64,000 nt of DNA from Edaphobacter sp. 4G125. GTDB lineage: Bacteria; Acidobacteriota; Terriglobia; Terriglobales; Acidobacteriaceae. Location: positions 1,175,501-1,239,500 of the forward strand of contig NZ_CP060393.1 in NCBI RefSeq assembly GCF_014274685.1. The letters run 5' to 3'. The position numbers were made by a program, and so were the translations under genes. Below the pieces are notes generated by a model. The model was not told where the DNA came from, did not search any database, and saw nothing but the letters and a program-made list of their open reading frames with translations. Shown piece by piece: positions 44,377 to 51,930 of this stretch (the stretch's first letter is position 1; each line of letters starts with the position of its first letter).

Positions 44377-45903
44377 TTAGCAAGTTGCCTCCGCCGGTGT
44401 GTTTGCCAGTCGTTTTGCATCCACTGCCGGTTTGGTCGAGATGTGTTTCTTGATCTTGTCGTTGATCCACAATTCCAGCGGCATACGGTACACGTCATGA
44501 TCCAGACGCCACCGTGCAGGCAGAGAGATCGCCTTCTGAACCAGGCGTGTGATCCTTCCACGTCGATCGGCGGCGATAGGTATTCGATCAAAAGCGAGCC
44601 GCAGATAGTCGCGCGTAGTTTGCAGGCGTTCGTGCTCTCTTCCATCGAGCCAGGGCAGACGCGTATAGCGTGGAAAATAATCCGCCCATGCTTCGAGCGA
44701 GGTTGGCAGATCGATCCCTAGTTCAGTTGTCTTGGAAAAGATGGGAGAGCCGGGGTAAGGCGTAAAGATGTTCGTCCAGAACTCGGCGCCCGGAAAACGG
44801 CGACAGACGCTCATCATGAAGTCGATGGTCTCGCGCCGCTCTTTGCGCCCTTCTCCAGGAAACGCGAAGATGATGTTGAACGAAGGACGAATCCCTGCCT
44901 CGAGACAACGCGCTGCGCTCTCATAGATCGATTCGAAGTCCTGCCAGTCCTTATGCATCGCCTTCAGAACTGCCGGTGAACCCGAATCAACACCCTGGCA
45001 GATCTGTCGTAGTCCGGCACGCTTGAGCATGCGCAGGTCTTCAGGCGTAAGACGGGCAACGACGTTGCTGGTGGCTTGAATACTCCAAGTGAAGTGTGAG
45101 TTTTCGCGGACCAGGCCCTCAGCGATACCGCGTGCGCGGTCCATGTCGACGAGAAAGTTATCATCGACCACCCAGATCATTTCCAGTGCATAGCGACGGC
45201 TGAGGTCTACCGTTTCTTCCACAAACTGCTCGTGCGGCAGAGCGTTCCACTTACGTCCGTAGACTCCGGCGTTCGTACAGTAGGCGCAGTTAAACGGACA
45301 TGCCAGGCTTGAGGTATACATTGCCCAGCGGCGCCCACACTTGCGTTCGTACGCGTCGAAGTCTGCGATGTGATATGCCTTTGGAGGCATCTCAATAAGC
45401 GGGCGCAGTGCGCGCTCCTGCGTCAGGATCATCCTTCCATCACGCTTGAAGCCGATACCAGCAATCAGATCTGGAGCGGCACCCACCTGAAGATGGCTTA
45501 CCAGTTCGAGAAGGCCGTCTTCTCCCTGGCCGCGCACAATGTAGTCGATATATGGAGCCTCGAGCGTCTGTCCAGGTAAGAGCGAGGGATGCCAGCCGCC
45601 GAGAATGATCGGAAAATCTCCGCGCCACGCCTTGATGCTCTTGGCGATATCGACGGTTTCACGGATCATCGGGCCGGTAACAAGGGAGATACACAGACAA
45701 AGTGCATCCTTTACCTCGCTTAGGATTTTTTGTTTAAAGTTTGGCGTTATTGTCGAATCCACGAGGACGATCTCGAAGCCGGCCCGCAGCAATGGAGTTG
45801 AAACTGCCAAAATGCCGAGTGGGGCTGTTGCTTCCGAGCTCGCGAAGGAGGGAAAGAAGAAGACAATCTTCTTAGAGTTTCGTAGTGCTCTCTCCGTGGC
45901 CAT
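44377..45903 (-). CDS. Cobalamin-binding-type radical SAM enzyme E, first gene of the operon
   Basis: 508 residues. N-terminal B12-binding-like domain (GGWHPSLLPGQTLEAPYID, YIVRGQGEDGLLEL), radical SAM cluster CPFNCAYC (Cys202, Cys206, Cys209), VVDDNFLVDMDRARGIAEG, GVDSGSPAVLKAMHKDW and a C-terminal PARWRLDHDVYRMPLELW tail shared with enzyme A. It starts at the ATG at 45903, 40 bases before the next gene's start region, and heads the nine-gene operon. The 400-base region in front holds no obvious promoter element or cobalamin riboswitch. Confidence 0.87.
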   Translation of the reverse strand: MATERALRNSKKIVFFFPSFASSEATAPLGILAVSTPLLRAGFEIVLVDSTITPNFKQKILSEVKDALCLCISLVTGPMIRETVDIAKSIKAWRGDFPIILGGWHPSLLPGQTLEAPYIDYIVRGQGEDGLLELVSHLQVGAAPDLIAGIGFKRDGRMILTQERALRPLIEMPPKAYHIADFDAYERKCGRRWAMYTSSLACPFNCAYCTNAGVYGRKWNALPHEQFVEETVDLSRRYALEMIWVVDDNFLVDMDRARGIAEGLVRENSHFTWSIQATSNVVARLTPEDLRMLKRAGLRQICQGVDSGSPAVLKAMHKDWQDFESIYESAARCLEAGIRPSFNIIFAFPGEGRKERRETIDFMMSVCRRFPGAEFWTNIFTPYPGSPIFSKTTELGIDLPTSLEAWADYFPRYTRLPWLDGREHERLQTTRDYLRLAFDRIPIAADRRGRITRLVQKAISLPARWRLDHDVYRMPLELWINDKIKKHISTKPAVDAKRLANTPAEATC

Positions 45904-46310
45904 GAGGGGAGTCTAGAGAGATGACTTCTAAGAGTTATCAGCGAACTGTCTCTATATCGTCTTCGTTTTGCTGAAGCGCCGTCGTTGTAGGCGACGCTTT
46001 TCTTCACGGCCTTGGCGTGCGATGGGAGACCGAGTCCGACAAGGCAAACGGCTGAACAATGGCAGGAATGATTGGTGGATCCGATCGGGATCGAACCAAT
46101 GACCTTACCTACACGGAAATGGCAAATTGTTGGCTGTAAGAGACTTATAGAGTCGGCATAACCGGTATTTACGATCAAAATGCTACAGTTTTTCTACTGC
46201 AAACTTTTTCACCAAGCGGAGCATGGGCTGGCTGTGGGGCCAGGGGAAGATACCCCGCTTCAGGGTTTGACGTCAGATCTGGAGCGGCATAAAGAGCTGA
46301 TGTATATATT
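45904..46310. other. Intergenic region upstream of the radical SAM operon
   Basis: 407 bases with no convincing gene. It holds a GCGCCGTCG-TTGTA-GGCGACGC imperfect hairpin (about 45977-45998) and a tRNA 3'-half-like sequence at 46073-46109, described separately. A 143-residue frame covering 45747-46178 reads through the first radical SAM gene in another frame and through the tRNA-like sequence; it is not a gene. Confidence 0.5.
46073..46109 (-). other. tRNA 3'-half-like remnant with CCA end (possible attachment site)
   Basis: Read on the minus strand it has a T-arm ATTGG-TTCGATC-CCGAT with a canonical seven-base T-loop, then CGGATCC, discriminator A and CCA. No matching 5' acceptor half (GGATCCG) lies upstream, so it is not a whole tRNA. 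Such 3' fragments are left at junctions of elements that integrate into tRNA genes; the intact tRNA is not in this window. Confidence 0.45.
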
Positions 46311-46865
46311 TCACCGCCGTAAGATTCCGCGGCGAGCGGCCATCTCTCGGCCAACCAGATCTTTTTCATTGCGCGACAATACCCCATCAGCCAGAGCAAA
46401 AATCTCGGCCTCTTCCATGACAAGATGGCGTTTATAAAGCCTCGTGAGATTGGCTAAGAGAATTCTCATCTGTCGAAAGTCTTCTTGCGAGAGAGCGCCA
46501 TCTGATAGCCACCGACGGCCAATGGCGTCGACATCGTCATGATCGGCTTCCGCTTGTCTATGATCAACTTCAAGTTTTTCGATCTTTTCTAGTGCCCGAC
46601 GAACCCTAGGTATGTTCTTGGCTCGCAGAACAGGAAATAGCGACTTCTCTTCATCCTCCGTATGCCTTGGACCTGCTTCGCGGAAGTACCAGAGAGCCTT
46701 TTCCAAAACTGTTCGCTGATCAGGAGTAAGTTGCTTTTCAGCAGCCTGTGCACAAACACTAACAAGTACGTTTAGAAAATACCGTATCCGTTGATGACAA
46801 TCACTCAACAGACCAAGCGGATCACTAAAATCACTCTCGGGTTTTCCGCCTATCTGTGTGAACAT
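46311..46865 (-). CDS. Hemerythrin-domain protein
   Basis: 184 residues from the ATG at 46865. Four-helix bundle with the usual di-iron ligands: His in LLSDCHQRIRYF, His and Glu in RHTEDEEKSLF, a His pair in EVDHRQAEADHDDV, and His with Glu in YKRHLVMEEAEIF. Bacterial hemerythrin-domain proteins bind O2 or NO, or act in iron-sulfur cluster repair. An open frame extends 22 codons upstream into the ferredoxin gene; the start at 46865 avoids most of that overlap and matches the domain start. Last gene of the ferredoxin-hemerythrin pair, probably responding to O2 or NO with the regulator nearby. Confidence 0.82.
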   Translation of the reverse strand: MFTQIGGKPESDFSDPLGLLSDCHQRIRYFLNVLVSVCAQAAEKQLTPDQRTVLEKALWYFREAGPRHTEDEEKSLFPVLRAKNIPRVRRALEKIEKLEVDHRQAEADHDDVDAIGRRWLSDGALSQEDFRQMRILLANLTRLYKRHLVMEEAEIFALADGVLSRNEKDLVGREMAARRGILRR

Positions 46866-46882
46866 CGCAAATCCAACCTCGC

Positions 46883-47146
46883 CTACTTTCTTACATAGTG
46901 TTCTGCGTTGATCTGCACATACTTTTCCCATTTTTCCGGGAGATCGCCTTCAGCATAAATTGCAGACACCGGGCAGGCTGGAACGCAAGCTCCGCAGTCG
47001 ATGCATTCAATAGGATTGATGAATAGCATGGAGTTGGAGCCAAAATCGCTCTCGCTCTTTTTCGGATGGATGCAATCTACTGGGCAGGCATCGACACACG
47101 CAGTATCCTTTGTCCCAATGCACGGCTCGGCAATAATGAATGCCAT
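46883..47146 (-). CDS. 7Fe ferredoxin ([3Fe-4S][4Fe-4S])
   Basis: 87 residues. The first cluster motif (Cys9, then Cys17, Cys21 and Cys25 in CVDACPVDC) has the wide first spacing typical of a 3Fe-4S site, and CIDCGACVPACP supplies the second, 4Fe-4S cluster. The C-terminal KWEKYVQINAEHY is typical of the FdxA/Azotobacter FdI type. A small soluble electron carrier. It lies between the oxidase subunit I gene and the hemerythrin gene, and is likely co-transcribed with at least the hemerythrin gene. Confidence 0.9.
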   Translation of the reverse strand: MAFIIAEPCIGTKDTACVDACPVDCIHPKKSESDFGSNSMLFINPIECIDCGACVPACPVSAIYAEGDLPEKWEKYVQINAEHYVRK

Positions 47147-47183
47147 ATGCTCATCCCTTCTTCTGTTCGCCGCCTGACATTAC

Positions 47184-48839
47184 TCAGAATGCAGTAAGCG
47201 ATTTGTCAGCGACTACCGTCGGATTGTCGATTCTTCCATAATCGTAAGCCTCTCTTGTCACAACCTGGACTTCCAAAAAATTTTCGGTGATGGGTGGTGA
47301 TTGAGTTGTCCATTCCAATCCTGAAGCGCGCCATGGGTTGTTTCCAGCAATCTCTCCGTATCTCAAAGACCAGAGGAGATAGGCAGCTGGCAATAAATAA
47401 CCGATCGCAAGAACGGAGGCCCCGGCCGTGGAAAGGGCGTTCAGCACTTGAAACTCCGGAGGATAGGAGTGATAGCGTCGTGGCATACCGAGATAGCCAA
47501 GGATGAATTGCGGAAAGAACGTGAGATTAAAACCAATAAAGAGGACACATGCAGCGAGCTTTCCCAGTTGTTCCGAATACATCCTTCCAGTAATCTTTGG
47601 CCACCAGAAATGTAGGCCAGCCATATAAGCGCTGATCATGCCGCCGACCATAACGTAATGGAAATGAGCCACGATGAAGTAGGTCTCCGTCATCTGGATA
47701 TCCATGCCTAAAGAAGCGAGCATTACCCCGGTCATGCCACCCATTGTGAAAAGGCCGATGAAGCCAAAGGCATATAGCATCGGAGTCGTAAAACTTATAG
47801 AGCCGCGGTACATCGTTGCTGACCAATTAAAGACCTTGATCGCTGAAGGAATGGCGACCAACATACTCATGAGTGAAAATACCAACGCCGAATAATTGGA
47901 TATGCCCATAATGAACATATGATGGGCCCAAACAAAGAAGCTAAAGATGGCGATGGCAACCGATGAAAATGCGACTGCGGTATAACCAAAGACCCGTTTT
48001 CTGCAAAAACACGCAATCACCTCAGAGATGATTCCCATTCCAGGCAAGATCATGACATAAACAGCTGGATGAGAATAAAACCAAAATAAGTGCTGAAATA
48101 GGAGCGGGTCGCCGCCTAGTTTGGGGTCGAAGATGCCGAGCCCTAAGACACGTTCCAGCACGATCAACACAAGCGATATCGCGATGACGGGAGTTGCAAG
48201 AACGAAGATAATCGACGTCGCATAATAGGACCAGATAAAGAGGGGCAAACGAAACCAGGTCATTCCTGGGGCGCGCATCCGATGAATGGTGACGATGAAA
48301 TTGACTCCAGTCAGGATGGAAGAAAACCCTGCGACAAAGATGCCCATGGCCGCGCTGACGACATTACTGTTCAAGTAATGAGTGCTTAGTGGAGTAGTAA
48401 AGGTCCACCCCGTATCCACGCCGCCAAAGATCATCGAATACAACTCAATAGCACCTCCAATCATAAATAGGTACCAACTTAGAAGATTGATCTTTGGGAA
48501 CGCGACATCTCGGGCACCAATCATGAGAGGAATGAGGAAATTTCCCAGCACCGCGGGCGCCACCGGTACAAGGAAGAAAAAGACCATAATGATTCCGTGG
48601 ATGGAAAATAACTTGTTATATGTATCAGAAGATACTAGATCGCCTGCAGGAGTCAGCAATTCCAATCGGATGAACGCTGCGGCCAAGCCGCCAATGACGA
48701 AAAAAAAGCTTGTCGTGAGGATATAAAGAATCGCAATACGCTTATGGTCTTGAGTTAGCAACCATGACTTTAGACCAAATCCGTTATTGAGGTAGGTCCT
48801 TTCGGGTAAAGTGGGTGCTATCGCTGGTATCGTTGCCAT
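47184..48839 (-). CDS. Haem-copper oxidase subunit I, A2-type, without neighbouring subunits
   Basis: 551 residues, twelve membrane helices. Haem and CuB ligands are visible: His in [11 protein letters not shown], the [16 protein letters not shown] segment with the cross-linking Tyr, the HH pair in VWAHHMF, and the HFH pair in IVAHFHYVM. The K-channel Lys is in [10 protein letters not shown]. The Glu of the D-channel seen in mitochondrial-type enzymes is replaced by the YS-HPA pattern, which marks the A2 subfamily and is not a defect. Subunits II and III are absent here; a CuA protein is encoded at 30690-31046. The ATG at 48839 follows GAGGAAAG. Confidence 0.92.
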   Translation of the reverse strand: MATIPAIAPTLPERTYLNNGFGLKSWLLTQDHKRIAILYILTTSFFFVIGGLAAAFIRLELLTPAGDLVSSDTYNKLFSIHGIIMVFFFLVPVAPAVLGNFLIPLMIGARDVAFPKINLLSWYLFMIGGAIELYSMIFGGVDTGWTFTTPLSTHYLNSNVVSAAMGIFVAGFSSILTGVNFIVTIHRMRAPGMTWFRLPLFIWSYYATSIIFVLATPVIAISLVLIVLERVLGLGIFDPKLGGDPLLFQHLFWFYSHPAVYVMILPGMGIISEVIACFCRKRVFGYTAVAFSSVAIAIFSFFVWAHHMFIMGISNYSALVFSLMSMLVAIPSAIKVFNWSATMYRGSISFTTPMLYAFGFIGLFTMGGMTGVMLASLGMDIQMTETYFIVAHFHYVMVGGMISAYMAGLHFWWPKITGRMYSEQLGKLAACVLFIGFNLTFFPQFILGYLGMPRRYHSYPPEFQVLNALSTAGASVLAIGYLLPAAYLLWSLRYGEIAGNNPWRASGLEWTTQSPPITENFLEVQVVTREAYDYGRIDNPTVVADKSLTAF

Positions 48840-48867
48840 TTCTTTCCTCTTCTGCTTTTGAATCTAG

Positions 48868-49488
48868 CTATGTCGTGCGACTTTGGATCTGAACTGGCGA
48901 AACGCTTTCTCCGGGTAAGACGTCCTGCGTATTCTGAGGCGAAATCCTCGTAATTTTTATGCGGAATATATTGGGCCCACGCTCGAGGTATTCCCACTCT
49001 GCTTGTCCATGTCGCAAACTCTCAAATTGCTGACTCAGAGGCACCGGGTCGTGATCATTGAGAAGCTGGAAGGAACTTCCCACGGCCAACGAATCGAACT
49101 TTGCGAAGATGAGCGGATGGCGTTGCGGGCGTGGCACTGTGCGGATATCGATTTCGTCATCCAGGTCGGTAGGCTCCCCTCTGACGGTTCCTGTCGCGAG
49201 TACCAGGAGGGCCGAATCTTCATATGCATCAACGTGATGCTTAATTCCGGCTGCGATGCTGACAACTTCTCCTGAATGCAGCTCGCAAGGAACTTCCTGT
49301 TCATAGAAAATTACGTGTCCGCGAACGACATATACCGTGACCTTTCCCGATGTCATGTGTTCAGGAACAGACTGACCGGCTTTTATTCCGAGGAGAACCA
49401 GACGATAGTCCGGGCTATTGATCAACACCTTGGGCTTGAATTTTTGGCTGTCGAATTCAATCAAATCATTCAGATTATGTTTGAGCAT
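48868..49488 (-). CDS. Cupin-DUF2249 fusion protein
   Basis: 206 residues. The N-terminal half (about 1-110) is a cupin barrel (VPEHMTSGKVTVYVVRG, IKHHVDAY) with metal-binding His positions. The C-terminal half (about 120-195) is a DUF2249 domain (IDIRTVPRPQRHPLIFAKFDSL, NDHDPVPLSQQF, EWEYLERGP). DUF2249 proteins often sit beside Crp/Fnr regulators, hemerythrins and denitrification or NO-response genes, which is also the setting here. Metal and ligand are not known. It begins at the ATG at 49488, divergent from the Crp/Fnr regulator across a 113-base region. Confidence 0.83.
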   Translation of the reverse strand: MLKHNLNDLIEFDSQKFKPKVLINSPDYRLVLLGIKAGQSVPEHMTSGKVTVYVVRGHVIFYEQEVPCELHSGEVVSIAAGIKHHVDAYEDSALLVLATGTVRGEPTDLDDEIDIRTVPRPQRHPLIFAKFDSLAVGSSFQLLNDHDPVPLSQQFESLRHGQAEWEYLERGPNIFRIKITRISPQNTQDVLPGESVSPVQIQSRTT

Positions 49489-49601
49489 CGTGTCCTCTCG
49501 TATCTCGCACCACTCCTCTCGTTTGTCCTGAACTTACTCCGCGTCGATCAGATGTGCTATGACTTGAGTCGTACAAGAAAGCGACACTTGGAGTGAGCAA
49601 A

Positions 49602-50348
49602 ATGGAGAGGATCGCTGCTCTGCGGCGCACGAAATTATTCAGTGAAGTAAACACCGAAGGGATTGCCAAACTTGCACAGAGAGCCACAGAAATGCAGTTT
49701 CAACCTGGGGAAATGCTGTTTTTCTCAGGCGATACAGCAAAGGGGTTATTTGCAGTTGTAAGTGGTAAGGTGCGTGTTTTCCGGCACAATACCGAGGGTC
49801 GAGAGCAAGTAATGCATATGGATACCGCCGGTGCAACGATTGGCGAAGTTCCCGTGTTCGATGATGGGTCATATCCCGCTTCTGCAATCGCGGAAGAAGC
49901 TACAGAAGTTTTATTTATCAATAAGCGGGATATTCATGCCTTTTGTCTAGAGCATCCGACTTTCGCTCTGAGGGCGCTAAAGCTGATGGCAGAACGGGTA
50001 AGAAGGCATGCTCAACTGGTCGAGGCATTGTCTTTCCATGAAGTTGGCCAGCGGCTCGCTTTGCTCTTGTTGCATGAGGCAAGGAACAACGGGGTCGATG
50101 CACGTGGCTATTCGACATTCAAGCTAGCTCTCTCCAATCATGAAATCGCCATCCGCATCGGTTCCGTGCGTGACGTCGTCTCCCGTGCACTGGCACGGCT
50201 CCAAAACGAAGGGATGGTGATTATTAAGAGGCGTTCTGTAACGATTCCAGATTTCCATGCTCTCGAGCTCTATTCGGAAAATCGTTGTAAGCAACGAACC
50301 GCATCGCCGAGGCTGGCGGTCGGCAAGAACACTGAACGCGTTCAATAA
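49602..50348 (+). CDS. Crp/Fnr-family transcriptional regulator
   Basis: 248 residues. The cyclic-nucleotide-type sensor domain (about 20-130, PGEMLFFSGDTAKGLFAVVSGKVRVF) lacks the N-terminal Cys cluster of Fnr, so it is more like Dnr/NnrR or FLP. The C-terminal winged helix has LALSNHEIAIRIGSVRDVVSRALARLQNEGMV. I start at the ATG at 49602, with GGAG eight bases upstream; a GTG at 49593 is alternative. A CTTG-N7-CAAG repeat lies 27 bases upstream, a possible self-binding site. It probably controls the divergent oxidase, ferredoxin, hemerythrin and cupin genes in response to O2 or NO. Confidence 0.88.
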   Translation: MERIAALRRTKLFSEVNTEGIAKLAQRATEMQFQPGEMLFFSGDTAKGLFAVVSGKVRVFRHNTEGREQVMHMDTAGATIGEVPVFDDGSYPASAIAEEATEVLFINKRDIHAFCLEHPTFALRALKLMAERVRRHAQLVEALSFHEVGQRLALLLLHEARNNGVDARGYSTFKLALSNHEIAIRIGSVRDVVSRALARLQNEGMVIIKRRSVTIPDFHALELYSENRCKQRTASPRLAVGKNTERVQ

Positions 50349-50562
50349 TCCATTCAAGAGATGTTGTGGAGCCCTTCAGGCAACGCACGGTTTAGTCCGG
50401 ACCCTATAGAAAACCCTCAACGTTGGAAAGCGGAGTACAGGAAAATGGTAATACTTGTTTAGATAAATTATTGATTCTAAATGATGGCCAGAGACGGCTT
50501 TGTCTAGCATTACACACCGCTGCACGTTCTCTGAATGGCCTCATCCTTTATTCAGCGGCTTG

Positions 50563-50650
50563 ATGTTTGTGCGGGATCTGAACCCGCAGCCTTTGATTTA
50601 TGAGTGGCTGCGCACTCGCGTATCTAACTGATTCTACGACTAAAATGGCA
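50563..50650 (-). other. Degenerate tRNA-like sequence
   Basis: Minus-strand sequence with a D-arm-like GTAGAATCAGTTAGATAC, a CGCAGCC/GGCTGCG stem around CACTCATAAATC, and a T-arm-like GCGGG-TTCAGAT-CCCGC. The anticodon arm does not fold correctly, the T-loop lacks the conserved A58, and no matching acceptor stem or CCA is present. I therefore call it a remnant and not a tRNA gene. Confidence 0.35.
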
Positions 50651-51355
50651 ACACAGCAGTAGTGAAAAGTACCCAATAGGCACTCCTAATAGCAAGTTTT
50701 GAACGAAGACGGCTGGCGATCGAACCTACTGGGGAATCGAAGCGGGAGTCGAAACCTGCATCCCGTCCCAGAGTCCTGGTTGCGATCTCGTATTCCTTGA
50801 CGATCCTAGCTGGTGATCAAGAGCGTAGCACCGACTATGCTGATCTGTGGACACCTAAGACATTTTGGCAGGTCACGATCACCAGCCTTAATTTCGAGGC
50901 CGGCTTATCGGCGAGACGGGTTCGTTTCGGCAGTCCACAACATTGCATATCCCACTCGTTGACTCTACACCCACCCTGCTTGATTCCCTGACCTGCAAAT
51001 TGTCGCGATGGAGTTCATAGCAGCATGATGGCTATCCAGAGCCTATCGAGTGTTCTCTTTGGCGGTTAGATAGACACTGAATTCTAGGTCCTACTTTTTC
51101 TTGACACTGATTCAGATGTTTAGCTAGACTCTGCTACACATAAAATAAAATAATTTTTTATATACAAAAATCAAGATGACGATTTCACCCGTTGCGACGA
51201 CACCGTGTTCCGATGACTGCGAGCCGACTTTGGTCTTCAAGGCCGAGCGATAAATGGCAGCATCGACTCTCCTCTCGAACCCCAGCCGGCACCGAGCTTG
51301 CATCAAGACAGCTCATCAAGAGTGCGAATAGAAACAAGGTGGAGAGCAACGGACG

Positions 51356-51529
51356 ATGCCAGAGAAAATGAGTGTGAACGGATCAATAGTCATGAAACGG
51401 GTGAAGAAGAAATCTAAAACGAAAAACAGAATGGAGCGGGATAGAGATCAGCATCCAAGCAACAGTGAAAACCATCCCTCTTCCGGTATTCCCGATCATC
51501 TTCCATGCAGCTCTGCAAGGGTCCAATAA
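51356..51529 (+). CDS. Possible small basic hypothetical protein
   Basis: 57-residue frame: MPEKMSVNGSIVMKRVKKKSK at the N-terminus, highly basic, then a Ser/Pro/His-rich tail ending SSARVQ. GGAG lies about 14 bases ahead of the ATG, which is too far to be a strong ribosome site. No similarity recognised. It is listed only because it is the best frame in this stretch; it may well be chance. Confidence 0.2.
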   Translation: MPEKMSVNGSIVMKRVKKKSKTKNRMERDRDQHPSNSENHPSSGIPDHLPCSSARVQ

Positions 51530-51930
51530 GCGTTTCGTCGGGTTCATTTCCGCGCTTTAACGCTTTGCTCAGTGCGGCTAAGTTACTCAAATTGCGTCAG
51601 AACGAGGATTGGGGTGGTTCGAAACAGAAGATCTATTCGAAATCGGCCAAGGGCTCTCGTTTCACAAGCTTACGTAGACGGATGCCCATCATGTTGTCCT
51701 CTTGACTAGACACAAGTAGTTGGTCGGTCATGGGGCACAGTACTGATCATGGGGCTTAGTGCCAATCATACCGACGACAATTGGAATAAGTTGCGTCGAA
51801 CGCTGCTCCAGGATTCTTGTTGTGTTTGCGTGTGCGCAATTTTTTTGAAATACGCGAGACAAAGATCGGTGAGACAGGCAGAGGACTTGGAGAATATACC
51901 TAGTGGGCTGGCACGAGATGCACTAGAGGT

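Larger units (their letters stand above)
50349..51930. other. Gene-poor 1.6 kb region with tRNA-like fragments
   Basis: No convincing long gene on either strand; short frames (50797-50991, 51505-51705, 51749-51934) have no recognisable sequence. The left part has several GGTTCGA-like T-loop fragments on the minus strand (50563-50650 and near 50710-50760). A doubled TCATGGGGC occurs at about 51728 and 51748. The composition and remnants fit a decayed end of a mobile region. Confidence 0.5.

Noticed and set aside
44337..44645. Extended N-terminus of radical SAM enzyme D
   Set aside because: 103 extra codons overlap the upstream gene and look unrelated to the family, whereas the TTG at 44336 has a near-perfect ribosome site.
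45747..46178. 143-residue minus-strand frame reading through a tRNA-like sequence
   Set aside because: It overlaps the first radical SAM gene in another frame and includes the tRNA 3' half as peptide-like sequence; both are signs of a false gene.
47184..48839. Haem-copper subunit I as a broken gene because the D-channel Glu is absent
   Set aside because: The YS-HPA pattern at this position marks the A2 subfamily, so the change is normal and the remaining ligands are intact.
50563..50650. Functional tRNA gene
   Set aside because: The anticodon arm and acceptor stem do not fold and the T-loop lacks A58; it is reported only as a remnant.
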